Notes under the pieces: generated by a model
The model's database searches: none
Told to the model about the DNA's origin: nothing
What the model saw: the letters and a program-made list of their open reading frames with translations, nothing else
From: Mauremys mutica
Taxonomy: Eukaryota; Chordata; Testudines; Geoemydidae
Assembly: GCF_020497125.1 (NCBI RefSeq)
Contig: NC_059077.1
Coordinates: forward strand, 22,018,840-22,082,839
Reading direction: 5' to 3'
Length of the DNA: 64,000 bases
Position numbers and translations under genes: made by a program
Shown: in pieces, positions 1 through 52,807 of the stretch
Position numbering within the stretch: the first letter of the stretch is position 1
How the letters are laid out: each line of letters opens with the position of its first letter

Positions 1-410
1 GTTTCAAAACCAGAATGTAAAGATATAAAGATTTAGTTTTCTAATATGCTGCAAAATCTCTTAGGGAAGGCTTGTAATCACTTGCTGTAAAACATTTAGT
101 TTTCCAAATAACTGAATTTTGTAAGGGGAGGGAGGAGAAAAGACACAATTTAGTAACTTTTCCAGAAAGCTGAGGCTGGACATTAAGTTAAGGGGAAGAA
201 GATTAATTTTTTGAACTAAATAAATGCATCATATAAGCCTTGAATTTTAATGTTCTCTAGCAAGACTGGTTGTTGAATATGTAGGGTTTCAATCAAATAC
301 GTATATTATGCCAGCATGTTGCCTTCCAGGACTTAATGTCATCTTAAACAGACTACATAAATGTACAAAAACTGGTAATATCGAGGTAACATCTTTAACA
401 ACTTTCCAAC
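1..410 (-). other. ZFR intron 15 (partial)
   Basis: Non-coding sequence downstream (in gene sense) of exon 15, running off the left edge. No other gene, RNA or clear repeat recognised. Confidence 0.7.
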
Positions 411-40107
<39,697 letters not shown>

Positions 40108-40265
40108 GAGTCCGGGCTGGCAGCAGTGGCGGCGGCCGCTGAACTCTCAACTCTCACCCCCTCCCTCCTCACCGCCGCGCGCTGGCTGGCTCGCTCTCTC
40201 TCCCTTCCCCCCACCCACCTACGGCCTCAACAACGACGAAGTGTTGTGCGAGCAGGCCTAAGTGC

Positions 40266-40310
40266 TGCGCATGCGCCGGATGAGCACCAGGGGCTGATGG
40301 GAGATGTAGT
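40266..40310. promoter_or_regulatory. NRF1 + ZNF143/SBF-like module, copy 1
   Basis: TGCGCATGCGC at 40266-40276 is a full NRF1 palindrome. CTGATGGGAGATGTAGT at 40294-40310 reads on the minus strand as ACTACATCTCCCATCAG, close to the ZNF143/Staf binding core ACTACANNTCCCA. About 160-200 bp upstream of the ZFR ATG. Confidence 0.75.
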
Positions 40311-40385
40311 CCCCGTCCGTCCTGCCATCGCGCGCGATGTCGCAGCTGGCTCGCTGGCGTTGGGGAAGGGTGCCGCAATGAGAAT

Positions 40386-40426
40386 GTGCATGCGCGGGAT
40401 GGGCAGCGGCTGATGGGAAATGTAGT
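40386..40426. promoter_or_regulatory. NRF1 + ZNF143/SBF-like module, copy 2
   Basis: GTGCATGCGC at 40386-40395 (NRF1-like) followed by CTGATGGGAAATGTAGT at 40410-40426 (ZNF143-like on the minus strand). Order, spacing and intervening GGATGRGCA sequence match copy 1, so the module looks duplicated. Confidence 0.7.
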
Positions 40427-40672
40427 TTCTCCCCTTGCGCCACTGTCCCAGAGCCGGAAGAGGTAAAGAAGCCAGTCACGTATTGCCTATAATCTTGCAC
40501 ATGCACCTTCTGCCCTTTCTTCTGGGGGAAACACGTTCATTTGTTTTGCACCGAAAGTATTGTATACGTCATTGCATGTATCAGTAGTTCCATTACAACT
40601 ATCTTTGTACAGGTGCACATTATATACAGTATTAAAATATAGTGAGCGTAGCATGTGACTCGAGGTACAGGT

Positions 40673-40775
40673 AAAAAGCAACAAAGAGTCCTGTGGCCCT
40701 TTAAAGATTAACAGACGTATTGGAGCATAAGCCTTCCTGGGTGAATACCCACTCCGTCAGATGTGTGATACAGGT
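40673..40775 (+). repeat. Copy of the 'caacaaagagtcctgtggc' repeat
   Basis: 'aacaaagagtcctgtggccctttaaagattaacagacgtattggagcataagcc...gggtgaatacccactccgtcagatg' is related to the repeat at 46506-46665. Sits beside the ZFR CpG island. Confidence 0.75.
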
Positions 40776-40879
40776 AGTCAGTCAGTGGCAGTCACTAGAT
40801 TTTCACTCCTTTCTATACACACCCTCAGCTTTTGCAGGTCCCTCCCTCTGAACAGATTGTATTTCCACATGTGGGAGAT

Positions 40880-41010
40880 CAGAGCAAATGAATAGTCACA
40901 CCCTGATCCTGCAGTGAGTTTCTTATAGCTGCATAGAGTACCCTTAAAATCAGTGGGGTCCTGTTGGGCACATGCAGGGGTCTGCCCATCAGGCCTTGAT
41001 CCTGCAAAAT
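40880..41010. repeat. Ancient palindromic-repeat fragment
   Basis: 'cctgatcctgcagtgagtttcttatagc...aatcagtggggtcctgttgggcacatgc...ccttgatcctgcaaaatc': the two 'ttgatcctgcaa'-type motifs mark the family seen at 10797-10920. Confidence 0.5.
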
Positions 41011-41169
41011 CTTAAATGGTAGATCCCTTATTATAATATCCATGTGGGGGCCTACTGCATCTACCAACACAACATGGCATGAAAGAAAGAGCCCACATAG
41101 GTGGATCCCTTTGCAAAGTTGAGGCACAAAGTCCACAAACTACCCATTCCACTCACACAAATAGATGTG

Positions 41170-43642
41170 TAGAGGGTTCCTTTGAAAATACAGTCCTTTA
41201 GTGTTGACCCAGTATGAACAGTTTAGAGACAGTGAACATGATCACCTTTGTTAGGAAACCTGTCATCCTAAGATTCCTCAAAAAAACCCTAAAAGAATCT
41301 CCAAATATATGGGACCAAGTTCACCATTTGTGTAACTATAGTCAAAGTTATGCTCGGTAGACTAGATGCATTTACTTCTCACCTATTGAGTTCCATTCTG
41401 TTCCACCTTTAAGCAATTTCCTTAATTAGGGAGCTGATAGTTGCAAATCCCTTGAAATGGAATGACTAAACACGAGTTGATTTTTCCCCCCTTCAGTGGG
41501 CAATATTGACCTTAAGACCCAATATCTGCAGCAGCTTCAATAAACTAAAAAAGGTCTGTCATGTTGCACTCTTTTTAAATTTAATTTTAAATTAATCATT
41601 GAGAAGAATTTCACTCCTTGAAGAAGGATTTTGCTCTGTTTCAAAGTGATTTTTTAAAAAAGGTGTTTAAGTCATCTCCTTTTTAAATTATCACAGCTTG
41701 AGAGTATCTATTATCATTAAAAAAAACACAGTGACTGCCAAAATGTATTAGCAGACTTCTTAGTGATAATTTTTACCTTTTATTTCAATATGGACATATT
41801 TATAAAATAGGCATAACAAAAAGGAGACATCTGATGTCATCTGCATAACAAAAGGGAGGCATCTGTGGTTTTGATTATGCATCTGCAATAGTTTAATCAC
41901 ATAACTTTCCCCACAATTATTAGCATACCAGTAGTACCAAATCACTCCACCTAGCTTCATAAGCCAATGGAGTAACTTCACAAGAGGAAATAAAGATATG
42001 TACTCCTCTTGTTATCTTTGTTCCCACTCAGGCAGAGTAAGGAAAGAAACTTGCACTGGTAAGAGAATGAACAAGGTGAACATAGATGTTTTAGTTTACA
42101 TCTCAGACTACCAAAATTACTAATCTCCTGTAACAGACAGTGTGCCATGGGTGAAAGTGCTCTCTTGGATCCTCTCTCTGAGAAGAAAGCAGCTAGTAAT
42201 TAGAGCCATTTTAATTGCTTTTGCTTTCATGGCAGCTAAAGATCTTATCCTGCAAGATGTTCTACACAAGCTGACACCTACACAGAAAAATGCACAGAAC
42301 TGGGAATTAAGTCATTAGAGCCTCGATTGGAGTCAGGACACTTAAAAAAAAAAGAGTAATTTTGCTCCTAAGAAACTGTTGACTTACTTAATTTTCCATA
42401 ACTGGACTTCAGGTTTACAGTGTTTGTGATTTTCTTTTTCACTTCATCCTTGAAATTTTTCTTCCTCTGACAAATGACCTCTGGGTGTTTAGTTTTGTTT
42501 TTAAATGACATTGCTAAACAAGTCGTCTGCAGGAGATGTGCAGACCTTGTGATTCCACCTTATCTCCAAGATTCAACAAATAGATTTGCAACATTTGTCT
42601 CTTCTCAGACTTTTGGAGCTAAAAATCTGGGAGGAGCATTCTCTTGTCTTATCTACAGTACTGATTTCTATTTCATATTTTATACTCATTCTGCACAAGC
42701 AGAATCTATGTAGATCACAAGGAGTTTGTTATACAAACTGAGTGCAGAATATTTAAGAGTTCAGCACTATCGAGCTGCACTCACTCCAGATGTAGACTTG
42801 GGTTTTCCACTTTGCTGCCTGATGTAGCTACACAGAAGTTGCTTTTCCACATAGTTTAATTTTGACTGATTCTTCATGCTTAGCTTGTTTTAAAGAGACA
42901 GTAGTATAATCACTTCATTTAGATATGGAACTATAACAACTTGTTGTAAGAGTATTTTTAAAATATCCCTGTGGTGGTGGGGTGAGGAACTACTTTTAGA
43001 AAATTCTCTAGAGTTTTCCTCAAAATATCAACACTATTTTACTAAACATTCCTCAGCAATTTCCTACTGATTAGAGTGCTCACAGTTCATATAGTCACCA
43101 GAAATCATTACATGAACTATACTTCACTACTCACGTGAGTAGTAGCTTGCAGGATCTAGTGCGCAGGATGAACTGCAGCATTAAGCACAAATAATACCTA
43201 GAAGAAAAACATCCCACATCTTAATGATGGGAGTTGTAATCTGAAGCAAATTGGATACACCATTACTTTTGGATAAACTCTCCCCATGGCAGTTTGAGAT
43301 GCAGCTGTTTCTGCATCCTTAAATGGGAGAAAAGGAAAGTGGTGAAAAAAGTGAAGAAGTAGGTGGGAAAGGGAGTAGGCAAAGAAAAAAATTATTCAAA
43401 CAGGTTAACATGTATCTGAAAATATTTCTTAAATAAGGAAAGAGTCCTCTCCCATCTCTTCACCCGTTGAGATACCACAAAAATAGTCAAACTATTTTAA
43501 CAAGTGATGGAAAAATGTTGTTGGGGGGGAAATAATAAACATGATACATTTTAGCCCAAAGGGTGGGTTCCCTCCTTCACCCAAACTTAGATGCACCTAA
43601 AAACAGATAGGAACACAAATGGAAAGTGAATCTTTAATCTTG
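41170..43642. other. Intergenic, nothing recognised
   Basis: About 2.5 kb of AT-rich sequence between the ZFR promoter and the next transposon; no gene, RNA or clear repeat seen. Confidence 0.5.
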
Positions 43643-45778
43643 AGCCTGGTCTACACTAGGCGTTTAAATCGGTTTTAGGAGCGTAAAACCGATTTAACGC
43701 CACAACCGTCCACACTAGGAGGCACCATATAATCGATTTTAATGGCTCTTTAAACCGGTTTCTGTACTCCTCCCTAACGAGAGGAGTAGCTCTAGTATCG
43801 GTATTACCATATCAGATTAGGGTTAGTGTGGCCGCAGATCGACGGTATTGGCCTCCGGGCGGTATCCCACAGTGCACCACTGACCGCTCTGGACAGCAAT
43901 CTGAACTCGGATGCAGTGGCCAGGTAGACAGGAAAAGCCCCGCGAACTTTTGAATATTTCCTGTTTGCCCAGCATGGAGCTCCGATCAGCACGTGTGGCG
44001 ATGCAGTTAAAAATCAAAATAAAGAAAGAGCTCCCGCATGGACCATGCGGACGTGATCGCTGTAAGGGCAGGCAAATCTGTTCTATCAGCGCTCCGTTAC
44101 AGAAGACGAAATTCAAAATCATTTTTTTAAAATCTCCAGACAGACGCCATAGCAGGGGCTCAGCGCACTGCTGCGTGACAAGCGTAACGGAAAGCCAAAG
44201 AATCAAATGGACGCTCATGGACTGGAGGACTCAAGCTATCCCACAGTTCCTGCAGTCTCCGAAAAGCATTTGCATTCTTGGCTGAGCTCCAAATGCTTCT
44301 AGGGTCAAACACTGTGTCCGCGGTGGGTCAGGGCATAGCTCGGCAATTTACGCACCCCCCCACCCACCCCCAGAAGTGAAAGGGAAAACAATCCTCTCTT
44401 GACTCTTTTACATGTCACCCTATCTTTACTGAATGCTGCAGATAGACGCGATGCTGCAGCCGTCAACACTAACATCCTCACTCCCCCCCCCCGCCATGGG
44501 TGGCTGATGGTGCAATACGACTGATACCCGTCCTCGTCATCAGTCTATTGGCACATGGGGCAGTGCAAAAGGGTTGGTAACCATGCCGACTAGCATCAGT
44601 GAGGTCAATCAAGGGCGCCTGGCCCTAATTTTTCCTTGTAGATGGTGCAGTATGGCTGGTAACCATCCTCATAATAGCAACAGGGGGCTGAGCTCTATCA
44701 GCCCCCACCCTTCATGTGTAAAGAAAAGATTCAATTGCCCCTGGACTAGCAGAGGGATGCTGGGCTCCTCTTCTCCACACTCCTTACTGTCCTGTCTGGA
44801 CTATCATAGCAGCTGGAAGCTGCCTTCCACTCATTTCTCACTAACAAGTCACTGTGTCTTATTCCTGCATTCTTTATTAATTCATCACACAAGTGGGGGT
44901 GCAATGCTATGGTAGCCCAGGAAGGCTGGGGGAAGAACGGAATCAACAGGTGGGGCTGTTGCAGGAGCACCCCCTGTGAATAGCATACAGCTCATAATTT
45001 CTGTGGGATCTGACACAGAGCAGCTGTGCTCTCTGGCTCTATGATACAGTGGTTCTCTAGTACACTTGCCCATATTCTAGGCAGGACTGATTCTATTTTT
45101 AGATACCAAAAAGGAGGGATTGACTCAGGGAGTCATTCCCAATTTTGGCTTTTGCGCCCCTGGCTGATTGGCCAGGGGCACTTATGACAGCAGCAAATGG
45201 CACAGTGCAAAAGGACTGGTAACCATGACCATCTTATTACCAATTTATGGTATGGTAGATGGTGCAGTATGGCTAGTAACCATCTCTGCTATCATGCAAA
45301 AGCAAAAGCATGCTTCTGTGTAGCGCTGCTGAATCGCCTCTGTGAGCGGCATCTATTACACATACGGTGACAGTCACAAAAGGCAAAACAGGCTCAATGA
45401 TTGCCATGCTATGGCATCTGCCAGGGCAATCCAGGGAAAAAAAGCCGCGAAATGCTTGTCTGCCGTTGCTTTCCCAGAGGAAGGAGTGACTAATGACATT
45501 TACCCAGAACCACCCGTGACAATGATTTTTGCCCCATCAGGCACTGGGATCTCAACCCGGAAGTTCCAAGGGGCGGGGGAGGCTGCGGGAACTATGGGAT
45601 AGCTACGGAATAGCTACCCACAGTGCAACGCTCCAGAAATCGACACTAGCCTCGAACCGTGGACGCACACCACCGATTTAATGTGTTTAGTGTGGCCGCG
45701 CGCACTCGATTTTATAAAATCTGTTTTACAAAACCGGTTTATGCAAATTCGGAATAGTCCCGTAGTGTAGACGTACCC
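43643..45778 (-). mobile_element. 2.14 kb GTCTACACTA-ended transposon, copy 2 (inverted relative of copy 1)
   Basis: Starts AGCCTGGTCTACACTAGGCG and ends CCCGTAGTGTAGACGTACCC, flanked by TTG on both sides (43640-43642, 45779-45781). Reverse complement resembles 3479-5533 along its length. Intergenic, 3.5 kb upstream of ZFR. Confidence 0.75.
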
Positions 45779-46125
45779 TTGGTTTCTTCAACTTTGGAGT
45801 AGGAGGAACAGGAGCAGATCTCCACTTCATGGTGAAATAGAAAAAGAAGCAGTTTAGCATTTTGCCATCCATTCTGACCGTTTAATTTGAGTATCATGAT
45901 GCCTATACAGGATGCAAATATCTGCTATTGTATCACAGCATTGCATGATGTAGGTTTCCCTTCATCCCTTCTCTCCCCACAAAACTAGCCTCTTTGGAAG
46001 CTCTCAATCATAGACAGAGCCAGCCTTGAGTAGTCCTGGAAGTTTTTGTCCAGGAGTGGAAAAGGTTTCTTTAAAAGATATTCCTGCAGGCTATTAAAAA
46101 CCTCAAATTTAAAATGGCCCCTGTT

Positions 46126-46144
46126 TGGCCACCAGAGGGCAGGG
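46126..46144 (+). promoter_or_regulatory. CTCF-like motif
   Basis: TGGCCACCAGAGGGCAGGG matches the CTCF core (CCAC-AG-GGGC) well. It lies between the divergent ZFR and SUB1 promoters, outside a recognised repeat. Confidence 0.5.
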
Positions 46145-46505
46145 CAGAATTTTCTACAAAAGAAGATGAATTTACATTTTTTCCACACACAGGATAGGAC
46201 ATCCAGACTAAGTCGGTCTTCACTTCCCCAAAATGTGTCCTTTTACAGAGAGTTAGTTATCTTTTTGTAAAAGAACCCTGCGCCTCTACACACCCCTTTT
46301 TAAGCAGTGAAGAAAAAGCCTAAGTTGAGCAGTGCTAACACTCTTGTCACAGAGACTGGTGATTAAAGAAAATGTGTTACCTCTTGGCAACAGGCTTAGG
46401 TGGTGGATGTTCCAGGCTAAGATGCAAGTAAATAAAATGAATTAAACCATTCATTAAACCAATGATGATAGGTTACCAACATTTACAAAGCCTCAGTGCA
46501 ACAAG

Positions 46506-46665
46506 TATCAGAGGGTAGCTATGTTAGTCTGTATCTCCAACAACAACAGGGAATCCGGTGGCACCTTAAAGACTAATAGATTTATTTGGGTATAAGCTTT
46601 TGTGGGTAAAACACCCACTTCTTTAGATAGTTTATGCCCTAAGGTGCCACTGGACTCCCTGTTGT
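46506..46665 (+). repeat. Interspersed repeat ('tatcagagggtagctatgttagtctg')
   Basis: Starts 'gtatcagagggtagc', contains 'ccggtggcaccttaaagactaatagatttatttgggtataagctttt' and 'acccacttctttagat', and closes with an inverted 'aaggtgccactggactccctgttgtt'. Related pieces at 10390 and 40673. Confidence 0.8.
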
Positions 46666-46669
46666 TTCA

Positions 46670-49423
46670 GTGCAACAAGAGTCATGAAAAAAGAAAAAAA
46701 ACCCATCCAATAATCTTGAGTTTTATACAATTCATAATAAAATTATAAAGCTAGTTAATTAGAATTCATAATGCATGTGCAACACACAGAGAACCAATCA
46801 TGGCACACAAGTAACTGCATAGCCTAATTGTATCCTTCACACTTTCTCCCCTCAGCCCAGTTTGTTCTCATCACACATTGCATAGGTCTAGAACCTATTT
46901 TGGGGTGTGGTGGGGTAGAAGAATAAAATTAGAGCGTTCATTTGTAACTGACAATTTTTTTTTCACATCCATTAAAATGTATTGAAGCTCAAAATTACTG
47001 AAAAATATAAGTGCTATAGACAAAATAATAAAAATATACCTTGTCAAATATTAATTGTACAATTTATAGCATTAGGAGTCAAGAACCATGCAGTTAATTA
47101 GTGCTATATGGCTAAAGCAGATTTTATTGGAAAAGTGGCAGTGTCATATTTTTCCTCATTCTCATCCAACTACCTAAGCATGCTGGCTAAAATTTCTCCC
47201 TCTGAATGAAGAGCAAAGATCCAGCACTGCAATATTATTTCCAGCCAAACTTGTATGTGAAATTAAATTGAAGTTTTCATGCAATTATTGAATTAGGAGA
47301 AGGATTTACATCCTTTTAAGGAAATTCATGAGGAAGAGAGTTTAGACAGAGAATACACCCAATATGGAAGGTATTTTAAGGGTTCTGAAAGTAGAACTGA
47401 ACCACCTGAGTCAGCATGTGTCAGCAAGTGGAAGAAGGGTTTACCTTGGGAGAGTAAGTCGTCTTAACTTTTTTCCTAAAATGGCCAGAATCTGTTTCTG
47501 CCTTTTGAAACAGGCTTAAGTAGCAAAACACTACTCAAAGGAACCCCTCATCATAGGGAAGTTTAACATTAGATCTCTCACTTTAACCAAACATTTCCTT
47601 CCTGAGGTTACTCTGCTGCTTGGAACTATGGATATTAGAACAGATTTGGTGCCTTCTTAGGAAAATAGGCCAGATGGGATGGATTAACTAATTAAGAACC
47701 ATAAGGGAAAATCCTAGTATCCTTTATTTATTTTGATTTCTTTTAGGGCCCAAGTCCTTGATTTAAAATATAAAAATAACTTAGAATGTGTTTGTCATTC
47801 TCTATTTTGATTTGTGTTTAATGTCCATAAAAGTTTTTTGTATTAGGACTAAGGAATAAAAGCTGTTAGCCCTTTAAGAGAGCAAAGTGCGTGGGAATAC
47901 TTGCAAATTATAAAAGACTGTGCAGGTATTTTTATTCTAGTATGAGGGTTTGTTCATTAGATAAGGGTCTGAAAAAAGAACACCTTCTATATTTAAGTAT
48001 TTAGGAATGTTTTTAATATTCCTAAAGAAACTCTCACCTCTTGAAACCCAGGTCTGTTCTATATGTATGGAGTCTTCCCTATTGTAATTTATAGTAATCA
48101 AAAAATGCCTGCTGAATGTATTTGTGGCTATGCTAAACATTACCTTCATTTCTTCCTCTTCCTCCTAATCTAGAGTGTTTTTTTTTCTCCTTCACCATTC
48201 TAATTTAGAACCTGATCAGCTGTGTGTGACTCTAATTTCAGGTATATACTGACACAGTATTACTAACTTTAAGCATTCAAATATCATGAGTTAGGCCCTT
48301 AAAAGTCATGAGACTGGCTCAAAAATTGTGTGTATGTTTGTTTTAAAATAATGCTGGGCTATTTTCATTTTTCTTCTAGTATCTGAGCCTTGGGATGGAT
48401 TCACTTTGTTTTCTCTACAACTAGTGTGTGTGTGTGTGTGTATATATATAATACACGTGCAACTGATGGGAAAAGTCTTGAGTTAAATTTGAGAATAGGC
48501 TATTTACCTAGCTCTAGTGATAATTGAACTAAAACTTTTTATTCTTTCAAATAAGAGGGGTTTCTTTTCCCTGCATGAGACAGAACAGTGTAATAACCCA
48601 TTCCATACTTAACAGTTATCTGTAAAAATGAACTAACTTTTTTCTGGGTGGTGGTCTTTTTCTATTTGTTCCTTCTACCATAATTATTCTATGAACATTA
48701 AAGAGGTTTTTAAAAGGTTGTGGGAGGGGGCAGGAGGAGTAGAAGAGCGGGTTTACCTCATATTTTGTGACTTTCATTTGTATGGAATGTGTTCTTTATA
48801 TGTGGTGGATTAGGGATGAACAAAGAAATATGATGACTGACTGCGTTCATGTTAAACAAAATGGAGAAGACTTTCGATGTATTGCTGGCTTTTAGTACAG
48901 AATGAGTTTATCTACAGAAAATGCCTGTCTCCCTAAGAAAACCGTTTCCTTTTCATCCCTATAAGTAAGTATTTTTTCCCAAGAATGCTATTAGGGGTTT
49001 GTTGATATTTACTCTGATTCTTTGGAGGTTATCCTTGCTTTGACATGTAGTTGATAATACATCTTGCTGGCCTACCTAGCTGATAAGTTTGTGAAATTTT
49101 GGGGAGTGGAGACATTTGTAACCCTGCTTTCTAATACATTATTGTATGTGTTTGTCCTTTAGAATAAACTGCTGAGGCTGATGACCCAACATCTCATCAG
49201 TTGTATCTCTCCTCAACAAACAACTTTATTTGGATGGTAATATTGAGACTATTCCCACTCCCCTTTCCTATACCTTGTCTGTGCTGAGTGTATTATGGAA
49301 AATCTCCTCTTGTTGGTGTAACACTAGTGCAGCTGTGCTAGTAATAACCATGGTGGGAGAACTAGTGTAGAGTGACCCTGGGCATTTTAACCTCTGAGTC
49401 ACCTAGCCTTGCTTGTGTAAGAC
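46670..49423. other. Intergenic, little recognised
   Basis: AT-rich. A (GT)n(TA)n microsatellite at ~48425-48450 is the only clear feature. Confidence 0.5.
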
Positions 49424-49624
49424 TTCCCAGAATAATTCATAGAACATATCTTTTAGAAAAACATCCAATCTTCATGTAAAAATTCTCAGTGATGGGGAAT
49501 CCACGCTTGGTAAATTGTTCAATGGTTAATTACTCACTGATTTAAAAAAAAAAAAAAAGTTATATCCCGTCTGAATTTAGCTAGCTTCAACTTTGCATTA
49601 TACCTCTGCTCAATTGAAGAGCCC

Positions 49625-50882
49625 TGTGATACTGCACCCCATATTCTTCATAGTGATATTATGATTATAGCATCATTATAATGTATTTTATGCAAGATGG
49701 GTCATGTAAGAGGTCATTGGAAAAGTTAGGATTTGCTGAATACGATTATCCTATTTATATGCATTTATCACTTTTGTATCTGAAATTATGAATATTGACT
49801 GTATCTGTACTTCAAATGTAGTTACACCTGGGTGATGCCCACTAGGCAAGATGCTTTCAGTCTAGATTGTGGGTGGGGAAGGGCTTATTCAGATTAATAA
49901 TCCATTAGGGAAAACAGTAGGCCTTAGGACAAGCCTGGTGAGCCTTCCTGAGAATGCTCCAGACAGCCTGTAAGTAATGGCTTCTGTGACAAGGTATGCA
50001 AGGGCCTGTGACCAGGCCACATGACTCTGGACTCCATCTTGGGATGTAAGTGTTTTTCCCACAAACTGAGTTTGGGACAAAGGGTTTCCACCATATGCTA
50101 AAGTTATATAAGGCAGGGAGAGACATCATCAGTGGTTCTCCATTCCCCACACAAGAAGGTTGTTCTTCAGGTGTCCCCAGAAAAGACTGAACTGGGGGAA
50201 GTGCTGGATCCAAGCTAAAAGGATTTCTAGCCTTTGTATGAAAGACCTGGGGGATTCCAAGCTGCAAAGCAGGTGCAGCTTGTCCCTTAAGAACCTACAG
50301 CTTGCTTGTATCATCAGCCAGGGTGAGAATTTGTTAATTCATATCCTATTTGTTTAGTATCTTAGACTTAGTTTGCATTTTTGTTTATTTACTAGGTAAT
50401 CTGCTTTGATCTGTTTGCTATCACTTAAAATCTATCTTTTTGTAATGAATAAACTTGTTTATGTTTTAATCTAGACCAACAAGTTGGAATGAAGTGCATG
50501 GAAAATCATAGGTCAAGGGACAAAGACTGTTGCATATTTCTTTCCACATTGTGGGGGGCGGGGCACCTGGATAATAAATTCATAGTAGTTGTGGTTTGGA
50601 GCAGGGCAGGACGGTACAGCTCTGGGCCATAGGCTGGGAACCTGGTGGTTACATTGGCTGTAGCCTCTCTATTGTTGTTTCATGCAGGGGCTGGTCAGAG
50701 AGCCTGCAGGTAACTGCAGCTAGGTGTGTCCCTACCTGTATGAATGCTGGTGGACATTTAGGACTGGGAGTGGGTCTGCAACTTGTCACAGCAGCTCAGT
50801 GAGAGAGGGAGCCTAGGCTGTTGGGTCAGAGGGCTCAGTGGTATCCCAGTTCCAAGTGGCATTCTGAGGGAAACCCATTACA
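49625..50882 (+). mobile_element. Solo LTR of a retroelement
   Basis: Starts TGTGATAC and ends ATTACA, flanked by AGCCC / AGACC (4 of 5 bp). A TATA box (TATATAAGG from 50105) and a poly-A signal (AATAAA at 50448-50453) define promoter and R region. No internal retroviral genes next to it. Endogenous retrovirus versus Gypsy origin cannot be decided here. Confidence 0.75.
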
Positions 50883-52125
50883 AGACCACTGTTCAATATT
50901 TGTTCCCTTCATAGGTATTTATAGACCGTAATCAATTCACTCCTTAACCTTCTTTTTGTTGAACTAAATCAAACTCCTTAAATCTGTCACTATAAGCCAT
51001 ATTTTCTAATCCTTTAATAATTCTCATGGCTCTTCTCTGAACCCTCTCCAATGTACCAACAATCTTCTTGAAGTGAGGACACCAGAACTGGACACAGTAT
51101 TCCAGCAATGGTTGCTCTACTGCCAAATACAGAGGTAAAACAGTCTCTCTCCCTCTCACCCCTACTCAAGATACTTTTGTTTATGCACCAAGGATTGCAC
51201 TTGCCCTTTTGGCCACAGCATTGCATGTTCAGATGATTATTCACCAAAACCCTCAGTCTTTTTCAGACTCACAATGCAGGACTATCCTGAGAAGCAGTAA
51301 GTATGGCCTACGTTCTTGGTGCCTAGATATATACATTTAGCCATAACAAAATGCATACTGTTTGCTTGAGCCCAGGTTTCCAAGTGGTCCAGGTCGCTCT
51401 GGATCAGTTACCTGTCCTTTTCATTATTTACTCCTCCCCCACTTTTTGTGTCATTAGCAAACTTGATCAGAGATGATTTTATATTTTCTTCCAGGTCATT
51501 AATAAAAAATGTTAAATAGCATAGGGTCAATCCTGCAGGACTCCAGGTACCCATTCCCTGTTTACAGCCTTTAATTCATTTGATGCATTCCATGTTAATT
51601 TTAGATCTTTCTAATTTTTTAATCAAAATGTCATGTACCAAGTCAAAAGCCTTACAGAAGTTCAGGTTATTACATCAAGACTATTACCGTAATCAATTAA
51701 ACTTAGAATCTCCTAAAAATATATCAACTTAGTTTGACAGGCTCTACTTTAATGCCCATCAACATGGGTTTACAGAATTATATTCCTTCTCCTTTAATTA
51801 TTTAATAACTGGGTCCTGAATCAGCTGTTCCATTTTCTTGCCTGCAATCCATGTCAGACTGACAGGCTTATTATCTGGGTCCTCCCATTTACTTTTTTTT
51901 TTTTTTTAAATACTGGTGCAACATTAGCTTTCTTCCAATCTTCTGGAATTTTCCTGGTGTTCCAAGACTTATTGAAAATAAACATTAATGGTCCAGTTAG
52001 CCCTTTAACTTTCATCCAAGACTTTAAAAGGGCTGGCTATCTGGATCTCCTGACTTAAGAGTGACTACTTTTAGTAGCTGCTGTTTAACATCCTTCTGAG
52101 AGGGTGGAATGGAAAGAGTGTAGAC

Positions 52126-52807
52126 CAGGGATGGGCAAACTATGGCCCGCGGGCCGGATCCGGCCCTTCAGGGCTTTGGATCCGGCCCGCGGGATTACCC
52201 CTGGTGGTGCTGCGGGCCTGGCGCTGCTCTCAGAAGCAGCCCCCGGGCCGGGAGGCAAAGGGCTCCATGTGCGCACGCAGAGCCCTCTGCCCTCCCCCCT
52301 CCCCCGGGGCCGCAGTACTTCCTGGAGTGGCGTGGGGACAGGGCAGGCATGCAGGGAGCCTGCCCTGGCCCTGGTGTGCGCCACTGCCACCCCGGAGCCA
52401 CTTTAGGTAAGCGGCACCGGGCTGGAGCTCAAACCCCTCCTGCCCCCCGCCCCCCAACTTCCTGCCCTAAGCCCTCTGCCTGTACCTCGCACCCCTCCTG
52501 CACCCAACTCCCTGCCCTGAGCCCCTTTCTGCACTCCTGTGCATTCCAACCACCTGCCCTGAGCTCCCTGCTGCACCCTGCACCCTAACTCCCTGCCCTG
52601 AGCCCCATCCTGCACTCCGTACCCCTCCTGTACCCCAACCCCCTTCCCTGAGCCCCCTCTTACACTCTGCACCCCTTCTCTGCCCCAATCCCTTGTCCTG
52701 AGCCCCTTCCTCCACATCCCGCACTCCACCCCCCCCCCCGCCCCGGCCCTGCATACAATTTCCTCACCCAGATGTGGCCCTCGCCCCAAAAAGTTTGCCC
52801 ACCCCTG
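52126..52807. mobile_element. hAT-type MITE, C-rich tandem interior
   Basis: Flanks GTGTAGAC / GTGTAGAT (7 of 8). Ends CAGGGATGGGCAAACTATGG ... AAGTTTGCCCACCCCTG. Right half holds repeated 'ccctgagccccctcctgcacyc' units and accounts for several spurious ORFs. Confidence 0.85.
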
